Source of the DNA: Alphaproteobacteria bacterium 32-64-14
Lineage (GTDB): Bacteria; Pseudomonadota; Alphaproteobacteria; Caulobacterales; Hyphomonadaceae
DNA length: 54,924 nucleotides
Direction of reading: 5' to 3'
Assembly (NCBI GenBank): GCA_002280725.1
Contig: NCEM01000014.1
Coordinates: forward strand, 1 to 54,924
The position numbers were made by a program, and so were the translations under genes. Shown here piece after piece: positions 16,774-24,955 of this stretch. The notes under the pieces were generated by a model that worked only from the letters and a program-made list of their open reading frames with translations, was not told the origin of the DNA and made no database searches. How positions within the stretch are numbered: the stretch's first letter is position 1; each line of letters starts with the position of its first letter.

Positions 16774-18035
16774 TCAGGTCCCTTCTCCTCGCCGCCAGCG
16801 TCCTCGCGCTCGCTCCGGCAGCGCTGGCGCAGACCATCGCCATCACGGGCGGCAAGATCGTCACCAACACCCCGCAGGGCGTGATCGACAGCGGCACGAT
16901 CGTCTTTCGCGATGGCAAGGTTGTGTCAGTCGGCACGGCCGCGCCACCCACCGGCGCCACGGTGATCGACGCCAAGGGCAAATGGATCACACCGGGTCTG
17001 TTCGCCGCCTTCTCCCGCGTCGGCCTGTCCGAGTTGGATTCCGAAGACCCCACCAACGACACCAGCGCATCCGGCAGCGACTTCCAGGCCTCGCTTCGCG
17101 CATCCGACAGCTTCAATCCCGACGACACGGCGATCGACGTCACACGCATCGAGGGCTTCACCCGCGCCGCCATCGTCGGTGCGCCGGGCAAGGGCCTGTT
17201 CGGCGGCTATGGCGCCATCGTCGATACATCCGGCGCCTTCGGCAGCATCAATAACCGCGATGTCTTCATGTTCGCCCGCATGGGCGAAGCTGGCGCAGGC
17301 GCTGCCGGCGGCTCGCGCGCGGCCGCCTGGAACTGGCTGCTCACCGCCATCGACGACGCCAAGGCCTATCCGCGCGGCTTCGAGGATGATGGCGAGGGCG
17401 ACCTGCTCGTCCGCAAGGAAGCCGTTGCGCTTAAGCCTGTGGTCGAGGGCCGCGTGCCGCTGATGGTCGAGGTGCACAACGCCTCCGACATTCTTCAGCT
17501 TCTATCTCTCCGCCAACGCGAGCCTCGCATCCGTCTTGTGATCCTTGGCGCGACTGAAGGCTGGCGCGTGGCTGACCAGATCGCCGCCGCGCAAGTGCCG
17601 GTGATCGTGAACCCGCTGCAGAACCTGCCGGACCGATTTGAAGTTCTCGCTGCGACGCTGGAAAACGCGGGCCGTCTGGAAAAGGCTGGCGTCACCGTCG
17701 CCATCGCCGATCCCAATGAGGGCACGCACAACACCCGCTTCATCCTGCAGCTGGCCGGCAACGCCGTCGCCAACGGCATGACGTGGGATGCCGCCTTCAA
17801 GGCGATCAGCAGCGTGCCCGCCGCGCTTTATGGCCGCACCGACCTTGGCGTGCTGCGCCAGGGCGCGATTGCCGACCTGGTGATCTGGGATGGCGACCCG
17901 CTCGAACTCACATCCAACCCGGACGCGGTCTACATCGACGGCTTGCCAACCTCGATGGAGTCCCGCCAGACCAAGCTGCGCGACCGCTATCTCAAGTTGG
18001 ATGAACCGCTGCCGCAGGCTTACGAGCGGCAATAA
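16770..18035 (+). CDS. Amidohydrolase-like exported protein lacking the HxH motif
   Basis: A 421-residue protein with a Sec signal (MIRSLLLAASVLALAPAALA, then QT). It has the amidohydrolase outer-domain pattern ITGGKIVTNTPQGVI near the start and GVLRQGAIADLVIWDGDPLEL near the end. Where catalytic members have TPGxIDxHxHLG, this one reads TPGLFAAFSRVGLSEL, so both metal-binding histidines are gone. It starts at an ATG overlapping the upstream stop (ATGA). The likeliest reading is a non-catalytic or altered partner of the upstream enzyme. Similar pairs are, from memory, common in alphaproteobacteria and Shewanella. Confidence 0.82.
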   Translation: MIRSLLLAASVLALAPAALAQTIAITGGKIVTNTPQGVIDSGTIVFRDGKVVSVGTAAPPTGATVIDAKGKWITPGLFAAFSRVGLSELDSEDPTNDTSASGSDFQASLRASDSFNPDDTAIDVTRIEGFTRAAIVGAPGKGLFGGYGAIVDTSGAFGSINNRDVFMFARMGEAGAGAAGGSRAAAWNWLLTAIDDAKAYPRGFEDDGEGDLLVRKEAVALKPVVEGRVPLMVEVHNASDILQLLSLRQREPRIRLVILGATEGWRVADQIAAAQVPVIVNPLQNLPDRFEVLAATLENAGRLEKAGVTVAIADPNEGTHNTRFILQLAGNAVANGMTWDAAFKAISSVPAALYGRTDLGVLRQGAIADLVIWDGDPLELTSNPDAVYIDGLPTSMESRQTKLRDRYLKLDEPLPQAYERQ

Positions 18036-18214
18036 CGCTACAGTCCGAACTGGGAAACGCCCACCAAACCGTCGCAGAATCGATCTATTCTGGGCGAGAC
18101 AAGCTGCGGGATTGACTTGAAAGCCCCGCAGCCGCATTTGGTCCCACAAAGTTCCCGAAAAGCGTGCGTTTTCCGCTCGTGGCCCGGCCGCTCGAGCCCT
18201 AAAAAGACCTACTG

Positions 18215-19834
18215 ATGACGTTTGACGAGCTCAGTCTCGACCCAAGAATTCTGGAGGCCGTGAAGGCCGCCGGCTACACGACCCCGACCCCTATCCAGGA
18301 ACAGGGCATCCCTGCCGTTCTCGGTGGCCGGGACATCACCGGCATTGCCCAGACCGGCACCGGCAAGACCGCCGCCTTCGTGCTGCCGATGATCCACAAG
18401 CTGGGCCAGGGCCGCGCCAAGGCCCGCATGCCCCGCTCCTTGATCCTAGAGCCGACCCGCGAACTCGCCGCCCAGGTGGCCGAGCAGTTCGAGAAGTATG
18501 GCGCGGGCTACAAGCTGAACATGGCCCTGCTGATCGGCGGCGTGTCGTTCGGCGACCAGGAAAAGAAACTCAACGCCGGCGCCGACGTGCTGATCGCGAC
18601 GCCGGGCCGCCTGATGGACCACTTTGGCCGTGGCGGCCTTCTGATGACCGGCGTGCAGATGTTGGTCATCGACGAAGCCGACCGCATGCTCGACATGGGC
18701 TTCATACCGGATATCGAGAAGATCTGCACGCTGCTGCCCAAGACGCGCCAGACCCTGCTGTTCTCGGCCACCATGCCGCCGGAGATCACCAGGCTCGCCA
18801 AGCAGTTCCAGAAAGAGCCGGTGCGCATCGAGGTGTCGAAGCCGGCGACCGCCGCCACGACCATCACGCAGTATGTGACGCACTGCCCGTCCAACGAGGA
18901 TACGGTCAAACGCGCCGTGCTGCGCTCCATTATCAAGGCAAAGTCGACCGACCAGGGCATCGTGTTCTGCAATCGCAAGACGGAAGTCGATATCGTCGCC
19001 AAATCGTTGGCCAGTCACGGTTTTGACGCCGCGCCGATCCATGGCGACCTGCCGCAAAGCCAGCGCACCGCCACGCTAGACCGTTTCCGCAACAAGGAAC
19101 TGAAGCTGCTTGTGGCGTCCGACGTCGCCGCGCGCGGCCTCGACATCCCGGAAGTCAGCCAGGTCTTCAACTACGCGCCGCCGCCGAACTCGGACGACTA
19201 TGTCCATCGCATCGGTCGCACCGGCCGTGCGGGACGAACCGGCGAGAGCTTCACCATTGTCTCTCCGGGCGACAGCCGCCTCTGGGACGCAGTGACCAAG
19301 CGCATCGGCAAGGACGTCGAGCTCTTCACGCCGGAAGGCCTTGACGAGGCCGTCGGCGAAGCGCGCAGCCGTGGCCCGGCCGCTGGCCGCGACCGCTTCG
19401 ACAAGCGCCGTGGCGGACGTGGGCGTGACCGCAGCAGCGACCGTGGCGGACGCGGCGGTGATCGCCCGCCCCGCACCGAAGAACCGGCTGTGACAGCCTC
19501 CATCATTCCCGCCATCGAGCCTGAACTGATCCAGGCCATCGAGGCGGTTGCCGACGATTCGGTTGAAACGCCCGTCCTGACGGAAGCCGCCGCCGACAAG
19601 ACCCCTCGGGAAGGCCGCAACCGCCGCCGCCGTGGCGGCCGAGACCGGGACCGCGAACAGCCCAAGGCAGCCGAGCGGTCAGACCGGGGCGAGCGCCCGG
19701 AGCGTGGAGAGCGTGAGAGCAAGAATCGCCATGGCGAGCTGAAGCCGGGCGCGCCGCAGGGCGGAAGCGACAGCTTCAAGGGAATGGGCGACCACGTGCC
19801 CGCATTCCTCCTGCAATCGCTGGGAAAACGCTAG
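18215..19834 (+). CDS. DEAD-box ATP-dependent RNA helicase (RhlE-like)
   Basis: A 539-residue helicase with a complete motif series. It shows a Q motif (TPTPIQEQGIP), Walker A AQTGTGKT at 45-52, PTRELAAQV, TPGRL, DEAD near residue 152, SAT, and motif VI HRIGRTGRAGRTGES. The last 170 or so residues form a low-complexity tail rich in Arg, Gly and Asp (GGRGRDRSSDRGGRGGDR), interrupted by an acidic stretch, as in RhlE-type proteins that use the tail to bind RNA. Likely roles are ribosome assembly or RNA turnover, especially in the cold. rhlE is a possible symbol, but paralogues make this unsure. Confidence 0.92.
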   Translation: MTFDELSLDPRILEAVKAAGYTTPTPIQEQGIPAVLGGRDITGIAQTGTGKTAAFVLPMIHKLGQGRAKARMPRSLILEPTRELAAQVAEQFEKYGAGYKLNMALLIGGVSFGDQEKKLNAGADVLIATPGRLMDHFGRGGLLMTGVQMLVIDEADRMLDMGFIPDIEKICTLLPKTRQTLLFSATMPPEITRLAKQFQKEPVRIEVSKPATAATTITQYVTHCPSNEDTVKRAVLRSIIKAKSTDQGIVFCNRKTEVDIVAKSLASHGFDAAPIHGDLPQSQRTATLDRFRNKELKLLVASDVAARGLDIPEVSQVFNYAPPPNSDDYVHRIGRTGRAGRTGESFTIVSPGDSRLWDAVTKRIGKDVELFTPEGLDEAVGEARSRGPAAGRDRFDKRRGGRGRDRSSDRGGRGGDRPPRTEEPAVTASIIPAIEPELIQAIEAVADDSVETPVLTEAAADKTPREGRNRRRRGGRDRDREQPKAAERSDRGERPERGERESKNRHGELKPGAPQGGSDSFKGMGDHVPAFLLQSLGKR

Positions 19835-19866
19835 TTTAGCTAACGACCCGGGCGTTTTCGGTAAGT

Positions 19867-19882
19867 ATTCCGCTAACGGAAT
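19867..19882. promoter_or_regulatory. Short perfect inverted repeat between helicase and GGDEF genes
   Basis: ATTCCG-CTAA-CGGAAT lies 33 bases after the helicase stop and about 95 bases before the GGDEF start. A TTTT run follows six bases later. It could be a weak terminator of the helicase gene or an operator; the sequence alone does not decide. Confidence 0.3.
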
Positions 19883-19977
19883 GCTCCGATTTTAGTCAAT
19901 CCGTAACAGCTCATCTTCACTAATCAGTCAGGAGACTGGGCGTTCGCGGACGTCCAGGCAAAGGGGCGTGATTGACC

Positions 19978-21042
19978 ATGCAGAACAGCCAGCTTCTGGG
20001 GCCGGAAGGCCTCCTGATAGGCCACCGGACGATCGATGAGATCGGCCGTCACGTCCTGCCCGTGAGCCCGCAGAACTACGAGGTCTGGCTCACCTACATG
20101 ATGCATTCTTCGCCGGACCTGAAGCAGGCCGTCGACAAGCTTCTTGCGACCGGCAAGCCGCTGACCGGCGAAGACATGGAGCAGCTCTACGAGCGCTTCT
20201 TCTCCACCACACACCTCTCGACGCAGGTGATGGAAACCGGCTCGCGTATCGCGCACGAGATTGCCGATGCGCTTGACGCTCTCAAGAAAGCCGGCGCCAC
20301 GACCGAGCGTTACGGCGCAACCCTGAACGTCGCCGCCGACAGCCTGCAGAGCGCCTCGATCGATGGCGATGCCCTGAAGCGCCTGATCAACGTGCTCGCC
20401 TCGGCCACGACAGAGATGTCGAAGCAGAACTCGAACCTGTCGCACAAGCTGGCCACGTCCTCGCAGGAAATGGAAAAACTGCGCACATCGCTGCGCCAGG
20501 CACGCGCCGAAGCGCTCACCGACGCGCTGACGGGTATCGCCAACCGCAAGCTGTTCGACGAGACGCTGCGCCTTCGCAAGGAGGAGGCCGACGCCGAGAA
20601 GACCGAACTGTCGCTGATGCTGTGCGACATCGACCACTTCAAATCCTTCAACGACACCTGGGGCCACCAGACGGGCGACCAGGTCATCCGCTTCGTCGCC
20701 TCGGCCCTCGCCAAGTTCGCCCTGCCGGACCATCTCGTTGCCCGCTATGGCGGCGAAGAGTTCGCAGTGATCATGCCGCGCACCTCGCTCAAGGAAGCTG
20801 GCCGCATCGCTGACCAGATCCGCAGCGCCATCGAGGCCAAGCGCCTTGTGCGCCGCTCGACCAACGAAACCATCGGCGCTGTCACGGTGTCGTTCGGCGG
20901 CGCTCTCTACACCCCCGGCGAAACGGTCGGCCAGATCATCACGCGCGCGGACGAGTGCCTCTACATGTCCAAGCGCAATGGCCGCAACCGCGTGACGCTG
21001 GAAACAGCGCTGCCGCCTCTGGCGTCCACGCACGCGGCCTAA
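19978..21042 (+). CDS. GGDEF-domain protein (probable diguanylate cyclase)
   Basis: A 354-residue cytosolic protein. The C-terminal GGDEF domain (about residues 170-345) carries DALTGIANRKLFDE, DIDHFKSFNDTWGHQTGDQ and the active-site RYGGEEF at about 257-261, so c-di-GMP synthesis is expected. The inhibitory RxxD site five residues before GGEEF is not recognisable (FALPDHLVA). The N-terminal 165 residues have no transmembrane segment; they look helical and end in a coiled-coil-like stretch (QNSNLSHKLATSSQEMEKLR). I use the ATG at 19978; a TTG two codons earlier sits closer to the AAGGGG ribosome site and is possible. The last four bases overlap the convergent methyltransferase gene. Confidence 0.9.
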   Translation: MQNSQLLGPEGLLIGHRTIDEIGRHVLPVSPQNYEVWLTYMMHSSPDLKQAVDKLLATGKPLTGEDMEQLYERFFSTTHLSTQVMETGSRIAHEIADALDALKKAGATTERYGATLNVAADSLQSASIDGDALKRLINVLASATTEMSKQNSNLSHKLATSSQEMEKLRTSLRQARAEALTDALTGIANRKLFDETLRLRKEEADAEKTELSLMLCDIDHFKSFNDTWGHQTGDQVIRFVASALAKFALPDHLVARYGGEEFAVIMPRTSLKEAGRIADQIRSAIEAKRLVRRSTNETIGAVTVSFGGALYTPGETVGQIITRADECLYMSKRNGRNRVTLETALPPLASTHAA

Positions 21043-21689
21043 AGCACGACAGCGATCAGGAAGCCATCGTAGCCTTTGTTCCCCACCGTCTGAACGGCGG
21101 TGGCGGATACCCGCTTGTCCTTGCTGATCGCATCCATCATGCGCCGCACGCCCTGCACCTGAGCATTGCCGCCCGGGTCGATCACGTCGCCATTGCGGAT
21201 GACATTGTCGACGACGATCACAGCGCCCCGCCGCGACAGGCGCACGGCATGATCGAAGTAGTCAGCGTTGCTCTGCTTGTCGGCGTCGATGAATGTGAAG
21301 TCGAACGGGCCATCCAGAGACGGCAGCCGCGCGATTGCCGGGCCGACGAGAATGTTCACCCGGTCATTCAGCCCGGCGCGCCGGATATTGTCGCTCGCCA
21401 CCTCCGCATTGCGCGGATCGATCTCGAGCGAGATCAGCTCGCCATCATCTCCCAGCGCTCGCCCCATCCAGATCGCCGAATAGCCGCCGAGCGTTCCCAC
21501 TTCGAGGATACGCTTCGCGCCAATCGACAGCGCCAGCAGATGCAGCATCTTCCCCTGCGCTGCAGACACTGCAATGGCAGGCAACCCCGCCGCAGCACTT
21601 TCGCGGATGGCGGCAGACAGCGCGGCATCCTCAGCCACCAGCCTGTCCTCGATATAAGCGTCGACTTGGCTCCAGACCCGATCGCTCAT
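21039..21689 (-). CDS. Class I SAM-dependent O-methyltransferase (family 3)
   Basis: A 216-residue protein matching the catechol/caffeoyl-CoA O-methyltransferase-like family. SAM-binding motif I is RILEVGTLGGYSAIWMGRAL, the acidic strand end is LISLEIDPRNAEVA, and the metal-binding pattern is FDFTFIDADKQSNADYFDHA with VIVVDNVIRNGDV. Full length is typical. It should methylate a hydroxyl of a small molecule using a divalent cation. Its ATG overlaps the stop of the upstream TfoX-like gene by four bases, so the two are coupled. Confidence 0.9.
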   Translation of the reverse strand: MSDRVWSQVDAYIEDRLVAEDAALSAAIRESAAAGLPAIAVSAAQGKMLHLLALSIGAKRILEVGTLGGYSAIWMGRALGDDGELISLEIDPRNAEVASDNIRRAGLNDRVNILVGPAIARLPSLDGPFDFTFIDADKQSNADYFDHAVRLSRRGAVIVVDNVIRNGDVIDPGGNAQVQGVRRMMDAISKDKRVSATAVQTVGNKGYDGFLIAVVL

Positions 21690-22114
21690 TTCTTTGCCCT
21701 CGCTTTTGCTGGCGACTTTACAGTCGCTGCTTTCTTCACCGGCGCCTTCTTCGCCGCAGTCCTCTTCGGCTTCGTCACGCCATCTCCCTTTCGCTTCACC
21801 GCCGCCGCATAAGACCGCCGCGCGACGTCCACAGCTTCGTCGGGATCATCGGCCGCCGTCTCCGGCATGCGCCAGTAACCCATCTCCCGCGCCTCGTCAT
21901 TGCGCGTGTAGACCCACGGCTCGGAGCCCTGCGCCTTCAGGTCGGCCTGCAGCGCATCGTCCACGCGGAAATACACGACATCGTTCAGCAGCACTCCGAA
22001 CATGACGCCATCGCGGAACAGCCCCGCCCCGCCAAACATCCGCCGCGCCTCGACGCGCCCCAGACCGGCGAGCAACTCGACCACATAGTCGGAGAACCCG
22101 GGCGAAAGGGGCAT
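21686..22114 (-). CDS. TfoX N-terminal domain protein with Lys/Ala-rich tail
   Basis: A 142-residue protein. Residues 1-100 carry the TfoX/Sxy N-terminal pattern (YVVELLAGLGRVEARRMFGGAGLFRDGVMFGVL, then VYFRVDD). The last 35 residues form a strongly basic tail of repeated Ala, Lys and Pro, like a histone H1 or AlgP-type tail, which could bind nucleic acid. TfoX regulates competence in Haemophilus, but stand-alone N-terminal domains are of unknown function. I start at the ATG at 22114 (MPLSPGF); a TTG 18 codons upstream has no family support. Confidence 0.8.
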   Translation of the reverse strand: MPLSPGFSDYVVELLAGLGRVEARRMFGGAGLFRDGVMFGVLLNDVVYFRVDDALQADLKAQGSEPWVYTRNDEAREMGYWRMPETAADDPDEAVDVARRSYAAAVKRKGDGVTKPKRTAAKKAPVKKAATVKSPAKARAKK

Positions 22115-22188
22115 GGGAGCTGTCTGTTTCAGGGAATGCGACGCTACAGCTTTCTGGCATTGGGCCAAGGGTCTGCTAAAATGCGCCC

Positions 22189-22908
22189 ATGCAACTGTTC
22201 CGTATCAATTCCCGCCTCGACCCGCATGAGCTTTCAAAGCAGTTCGCCTATGGCGACCGGCTGCAGATCGATGATTTCCTCGAACTACCCGACGCGAAGA
22301 AACTCAGCGAGAGTCTTGATACGCTGGACTGGCGCCTCGTGCTCAACAGCGGCACGCGCCACGTCGACCTGCACCCGGACCAGCTGGCGGCCCTCCGCCC
22401 CGACCAGCAGGCGGCCATCCTCGCCGAGGTGAAGAAGAACGCGATCCACCATTTCCAGTATCTCTACGAAAACTATCCGGTCACCGACATGGTCGAGGCC
22501 GGGCAGCTGGATCATCGGGTATTGAAGACAGCTTACGAGACGTTGAACTCGGATACCGTGCGCGACTTCCTTGCAAAGGTCACCGGCGTGCACACCGACT
22601 TCTGCGACATGCAGGCGACACGCTTTTCGCCCGGCCACTTCCTGACGATCCATTCGGACAATGCCGTCGGCAAGAACCGGAAGCTCGCCTATGTGCTGAG
22701 CCTGACGGGCGGCTGGTCGCCGGTGTGGGGCGGGCAGCTCCAGTTTCTCGATGGGAAAGATCGCGTGACCGGCAGCTTCATGCCGCGCTTCAACGCCCTG
22801 TCCGTGTTCAAGGTACCGACCGCTCACCACGTGAGCCAGGTGGCCAACTTCGCCCCCAAGGGCCGCGTGTCGCTGACGGGCTGGTACAGGATGCGCGAGG
22901 AAGTCTAG
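22189..22908 (+). CDS. 2OG-Fe(II) oxygenase
   Basis: A 239-residue protein with the double-stranded beta-helix ligands of prolyl-4-hydroxylase-type dioxygenases. These are an H-x-D in FLTIHSDNAVGKNRKLAYVLSL, a distal His in VPTAHHVSQV and a 2-oxoglutarate-binding Arg in GRVSLTGWYR. GGWSPVWGGQLQFLD matches the conserved GG-x-L strand. It lies divergent from the TfoX-like gene. Relatives hydroxylate proteins or small molecules; the target here is unknown. It ends five bases from the convergent end of the suf operon. Confidence 0.85.
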   Translation: MQLFRINSRLDPHELSKQFAYGDRLQIDDFLELPDAKKLSESLDTLDWRLVLNSGTRHVDLHPDQLAALRPDQQAAILAEVKKNAIHHFQYLYENYPVTDMVEAGQLDHRVLKTAYETLNSDTVRDFLAKVTGVHTDFCDMQATRFSPGHFLTIHSDNAVGKNRKLAYVLSLTGGWSPVWGGQLQFLDGKDRVTGSFMPRFNALSVFKVPTAHHVSQVANFAPKGRVSLTGWYRMREEV

Positions 22909-22912
22909 CGGA

Positions 22913-23275
22913 CTATTCCGCCGCTTGCGCCGGAACGATGGTCACGCTCTCGCCGCAGCCGCAGGCATCCGTTTGGTTCGGATTGCGGAAAGTGAACTTG
23001 GAGTGCATCGGCGAGACTTCGTAGTCGACCACGGAGCCGAGCAGGAACAGCACGGCCTTGGCGTCGATGATGATCGACACGCCATTGTCGTCCACGCGCT
23101 CGTCGGTCGGATCGGCGGCGTCGGCATAGGACATGGTGTATTCCATGCCCGCGCAGCCCGCATTCTTCACGCCCACGCGCAGGAACCCGGCGGCCCTCTC
23201 AGACATGACTTCCCGAACGCGCGCCGCTGCGGCGTCGGTCAGGGTCACAACCTTGGGGCGAGGACGTCTGGCCAT
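22913..23275 (-). CDS. sufA: A-type iron-sulfur carrier protein
   Basis: A 120-residue HesB/IscA-family protein starting MARRPRPKVVTLTDAAAARV. The three cluster-binding cysteines are present in GVKNAGCAGMEY and ACGCGESV. It carries Fe-S clusters from the SufBCD scaffold to client proteins in the cytosol. I place the start at 23275; the frame extends 28 codons upstream into the sufT end, without family support. It is the last gene of the suf operon, about 30 bases after sufT. Confidence 0.92.
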   Translation of the reverse strand: MARRPRPKVVTLTDAAAARVREVMSERAAGFLRVGVKNAGCAGMEYTMSYADAADPTDERVDDNGVSIIIDAKAVLFLLGSVVDYEVSPMHSKFTFRNPNQTDACGCGESVTIVPAQAAE

Positions 23276-23304
23276 GATGGCTAAATGGATACCCTGAAAC
23301 CCGC

Positions 23305-23697
23305 TTACAACATGTTGAGCTGGAGGCGGGCCTCGTCGCTCATCCGGGATGGATCCCACGGCGGGTCAAATACGAGGTTGGCCCGGGCCGACTTGACGCC
23401 CTGGACCTTGCGCGCCGCATCCTCGACCCAGCCCGGCATTTCGCCTGCCACGGGACAGGCCGGGGCCGTCAGGGTCATTTCGATATCCACATGCCGGTCG
23501 TCGTTGATGTCGACCTTGTAGATCAGCCCCAGCTCGTAAATATCCACCGGGATTTCCGGGTCGTAGACCTTTTTCAGCTCGCTGATCAGGTCATCCGTGA
23601 TCCGGTCCAGCTCGTCCTGCGGGATGGCAGGCGGTTTCTCCGCGCCGGCAGCATCCGGGGCGGGGTCAGCGATCTGGGATTTCAGGTCGTCGGCCAT
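23305..23697 (-). CDS. sufT: SUF system protein SufT (DUF59/MIP18 family)
   Basis: A 130-residue protein. The N-terminal 30 residues are Ala/Asp/Pro-rich. The MIP18 core then carries LISELKKVYDPEIPVDIYELGLIYKV, including the DPE signature, and MTLTAPACPVAGEMP with the conserved Cys. The family helps Fe-S cluster maturation or delivery; the exact chemistry is unsettled. The start at 23697 gives a sensible N-terminus, seven bases after the sufS stop. Confidence 0.9.
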   Translation of the reverse strand: MADDLKSQIADPAPDAAGAEKPPAIPQDELDRITDDLISELKKVYDPEIPVDIYELGLIYKVDINDDRHVDIEMTLTAPACPVAGEMPGWVEDAARKVQGVKSARANLVFDPPWDPSRMSDEARLQLNML

Positions 23698-23704
23698 GGT
23701 TTCT

Positions 23705-24955
23705 CTATGACAGCATCGCCCGGGCCTTGGAAAGCGCCGCGACGAATGCGTCAACCTCCCAGGCCGTATTGTACAGCGCAAAGCTCGCCCGGGCGGTCGC
23801 GCTAACCCCTAGATGGGACATCAGCGGCTGGGCGCAATGATGTCCGGCGCGAATCGCCACCCCGTGCCTGTCCAGGATTTGCGCCAGATCGTGGGGATGG
23901 GCCCCCTGCAGCGAAAAAGCCAGCACCGGCCCCTTGCCCGGCGCGGTTCCATGCAGGGTCAGCCCGTTGACGCCCCGCAGCTGATCCACCGCCCGCGTCA
24001 GCAGAGCCTGCTTGTGCGCATGGATCGCCGCGCGGTCCTGCGCCGACAGCCAGCGGATCGCAGCCCCCAGGCCAATCGCCTCGACGATGGGCGGCGTGCC
24101 GGCCTCGAACCTGTGCGGCGCCGCATTGTAGGTGACCAGATCGCGCGTCACCGTCTCGATCATCTCGCCGCCGCCTTCAAACGGCGGCAGGGCATCAAGC
24201 TTGGCCCGCTTGCCATAGAGGAAGCCGATGCCGGTCGGACCGTAGATCTTGTGGCCGGCGCCAACGTAATAGTCCGCGTCCAGTACACGCACATCGACGC
24301 TGAGGTTCACCGCCGCCTGGCAACCGTCCAGCAGCACATCCGCGCCAGCGGCATGCGCCATCGCGATCGCGGCCTTCACGTCCGGCACCGTGCCCAGCAC
24401 GTTCGACATATGCGTCAGCGCCAGCAGCCTCGTCTTCGGCGACAGTTGCTTCGCCAGGCTATCCATGTCGAGCGAACCATCCTCGTTCACGTCCACCCAT
24501 TTCAGCACCGCGCCCTTGCGCTCGCGCAGAAAGTGCCACGGCACGATGTTGGAATGATGCTCCATGATCGAGAGCACGATCTCGTCACCGGGCTTGATGC
24601 TGGCGCTGATGCCCGCCGCAACGATGTTGATCGCCTCGGTGCCGCCCTTGGTGAAGACGATCTCTTCAATTGCGCCGGCATTGATGAAGCCGCGCACGGC
24701 CTCACGCGCATCCTCGTAAGCCTGCGTCGTCTCGTTCGCCAGCGTGTGCAGCCCGCGATGCACGTTGGCATAGCTGTGGCGCATGGCGTGCGCCATCGCG
24801 TCGATCACGGCTTCGGGCTTCTGCGCGGATGCTGCGTTGTCAAAATAGATCAACGGCTTGCCGTGCACCATACGCGACAGGATCGGGAATTCCGCGCGGA
24901 CTGCATCAACATCGAACGGCTTCCGGCTGGCGGATGTCATGGAGCGTTCAGCCAT
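23705..24955 (-). CDS. sufS: Cysteine desulfurase SufS (group II)
   Basis: A 416-residue PLP enzyme that removes sulfur from cysteine for cluster assembly. Visible marks are IYFDNAASAQKP near the start, HHSNIVPWHFL, the PLP lysine in YVGAGHKIYGPTG and the active-site Cys in RAGHHCAQPLM, with the short loop typical of group II. I start at the ATG at 24955, which has a GGGGGAGG ribosome site seven bases upstream; a second ATG at 24940 would give an ATGA overlap with sufD but has no such site. Either start overlaps the end of sufD. No sufE gene is seen in the window. Confidence 0.95.
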   Translation of the reverse strand: MAERSMTSASRKPFDVDAVRAEFPILSRMVHGKPLIYFDNAASAQKPEAVIDAMAHAMRHSYANVHRGLHTLANETTQAYEDAREAVRGFINAGAIEEIVFTKGGTEAINIVAAGISASIKPGDEIVLSIMEHHSNIVPWHFLRERKGAVLKWVDVNEDGSLDMDSLAKQLSPKTRLLALTHMSNVLGTVPDVKAAIAMAHAAGADVLLDGCQAAVNLSVDVRVLDADYYVGAGHKIYGPTGIGFLYGKRAKLDALPPFEGGGEMIETVTRDLVTYNAAPHRFEAGTPPIVEAIGLGAAIRWLSAQDRAAIHAHKQALLTRAVDQLRGVNGLTLHGTAPGKGPVLAFSLQGAHPHDLAQILDRHGVAIRAGHHCAQPLMSHLGVSATARASFALYNTAWEVDAFVAALSKARAMLS

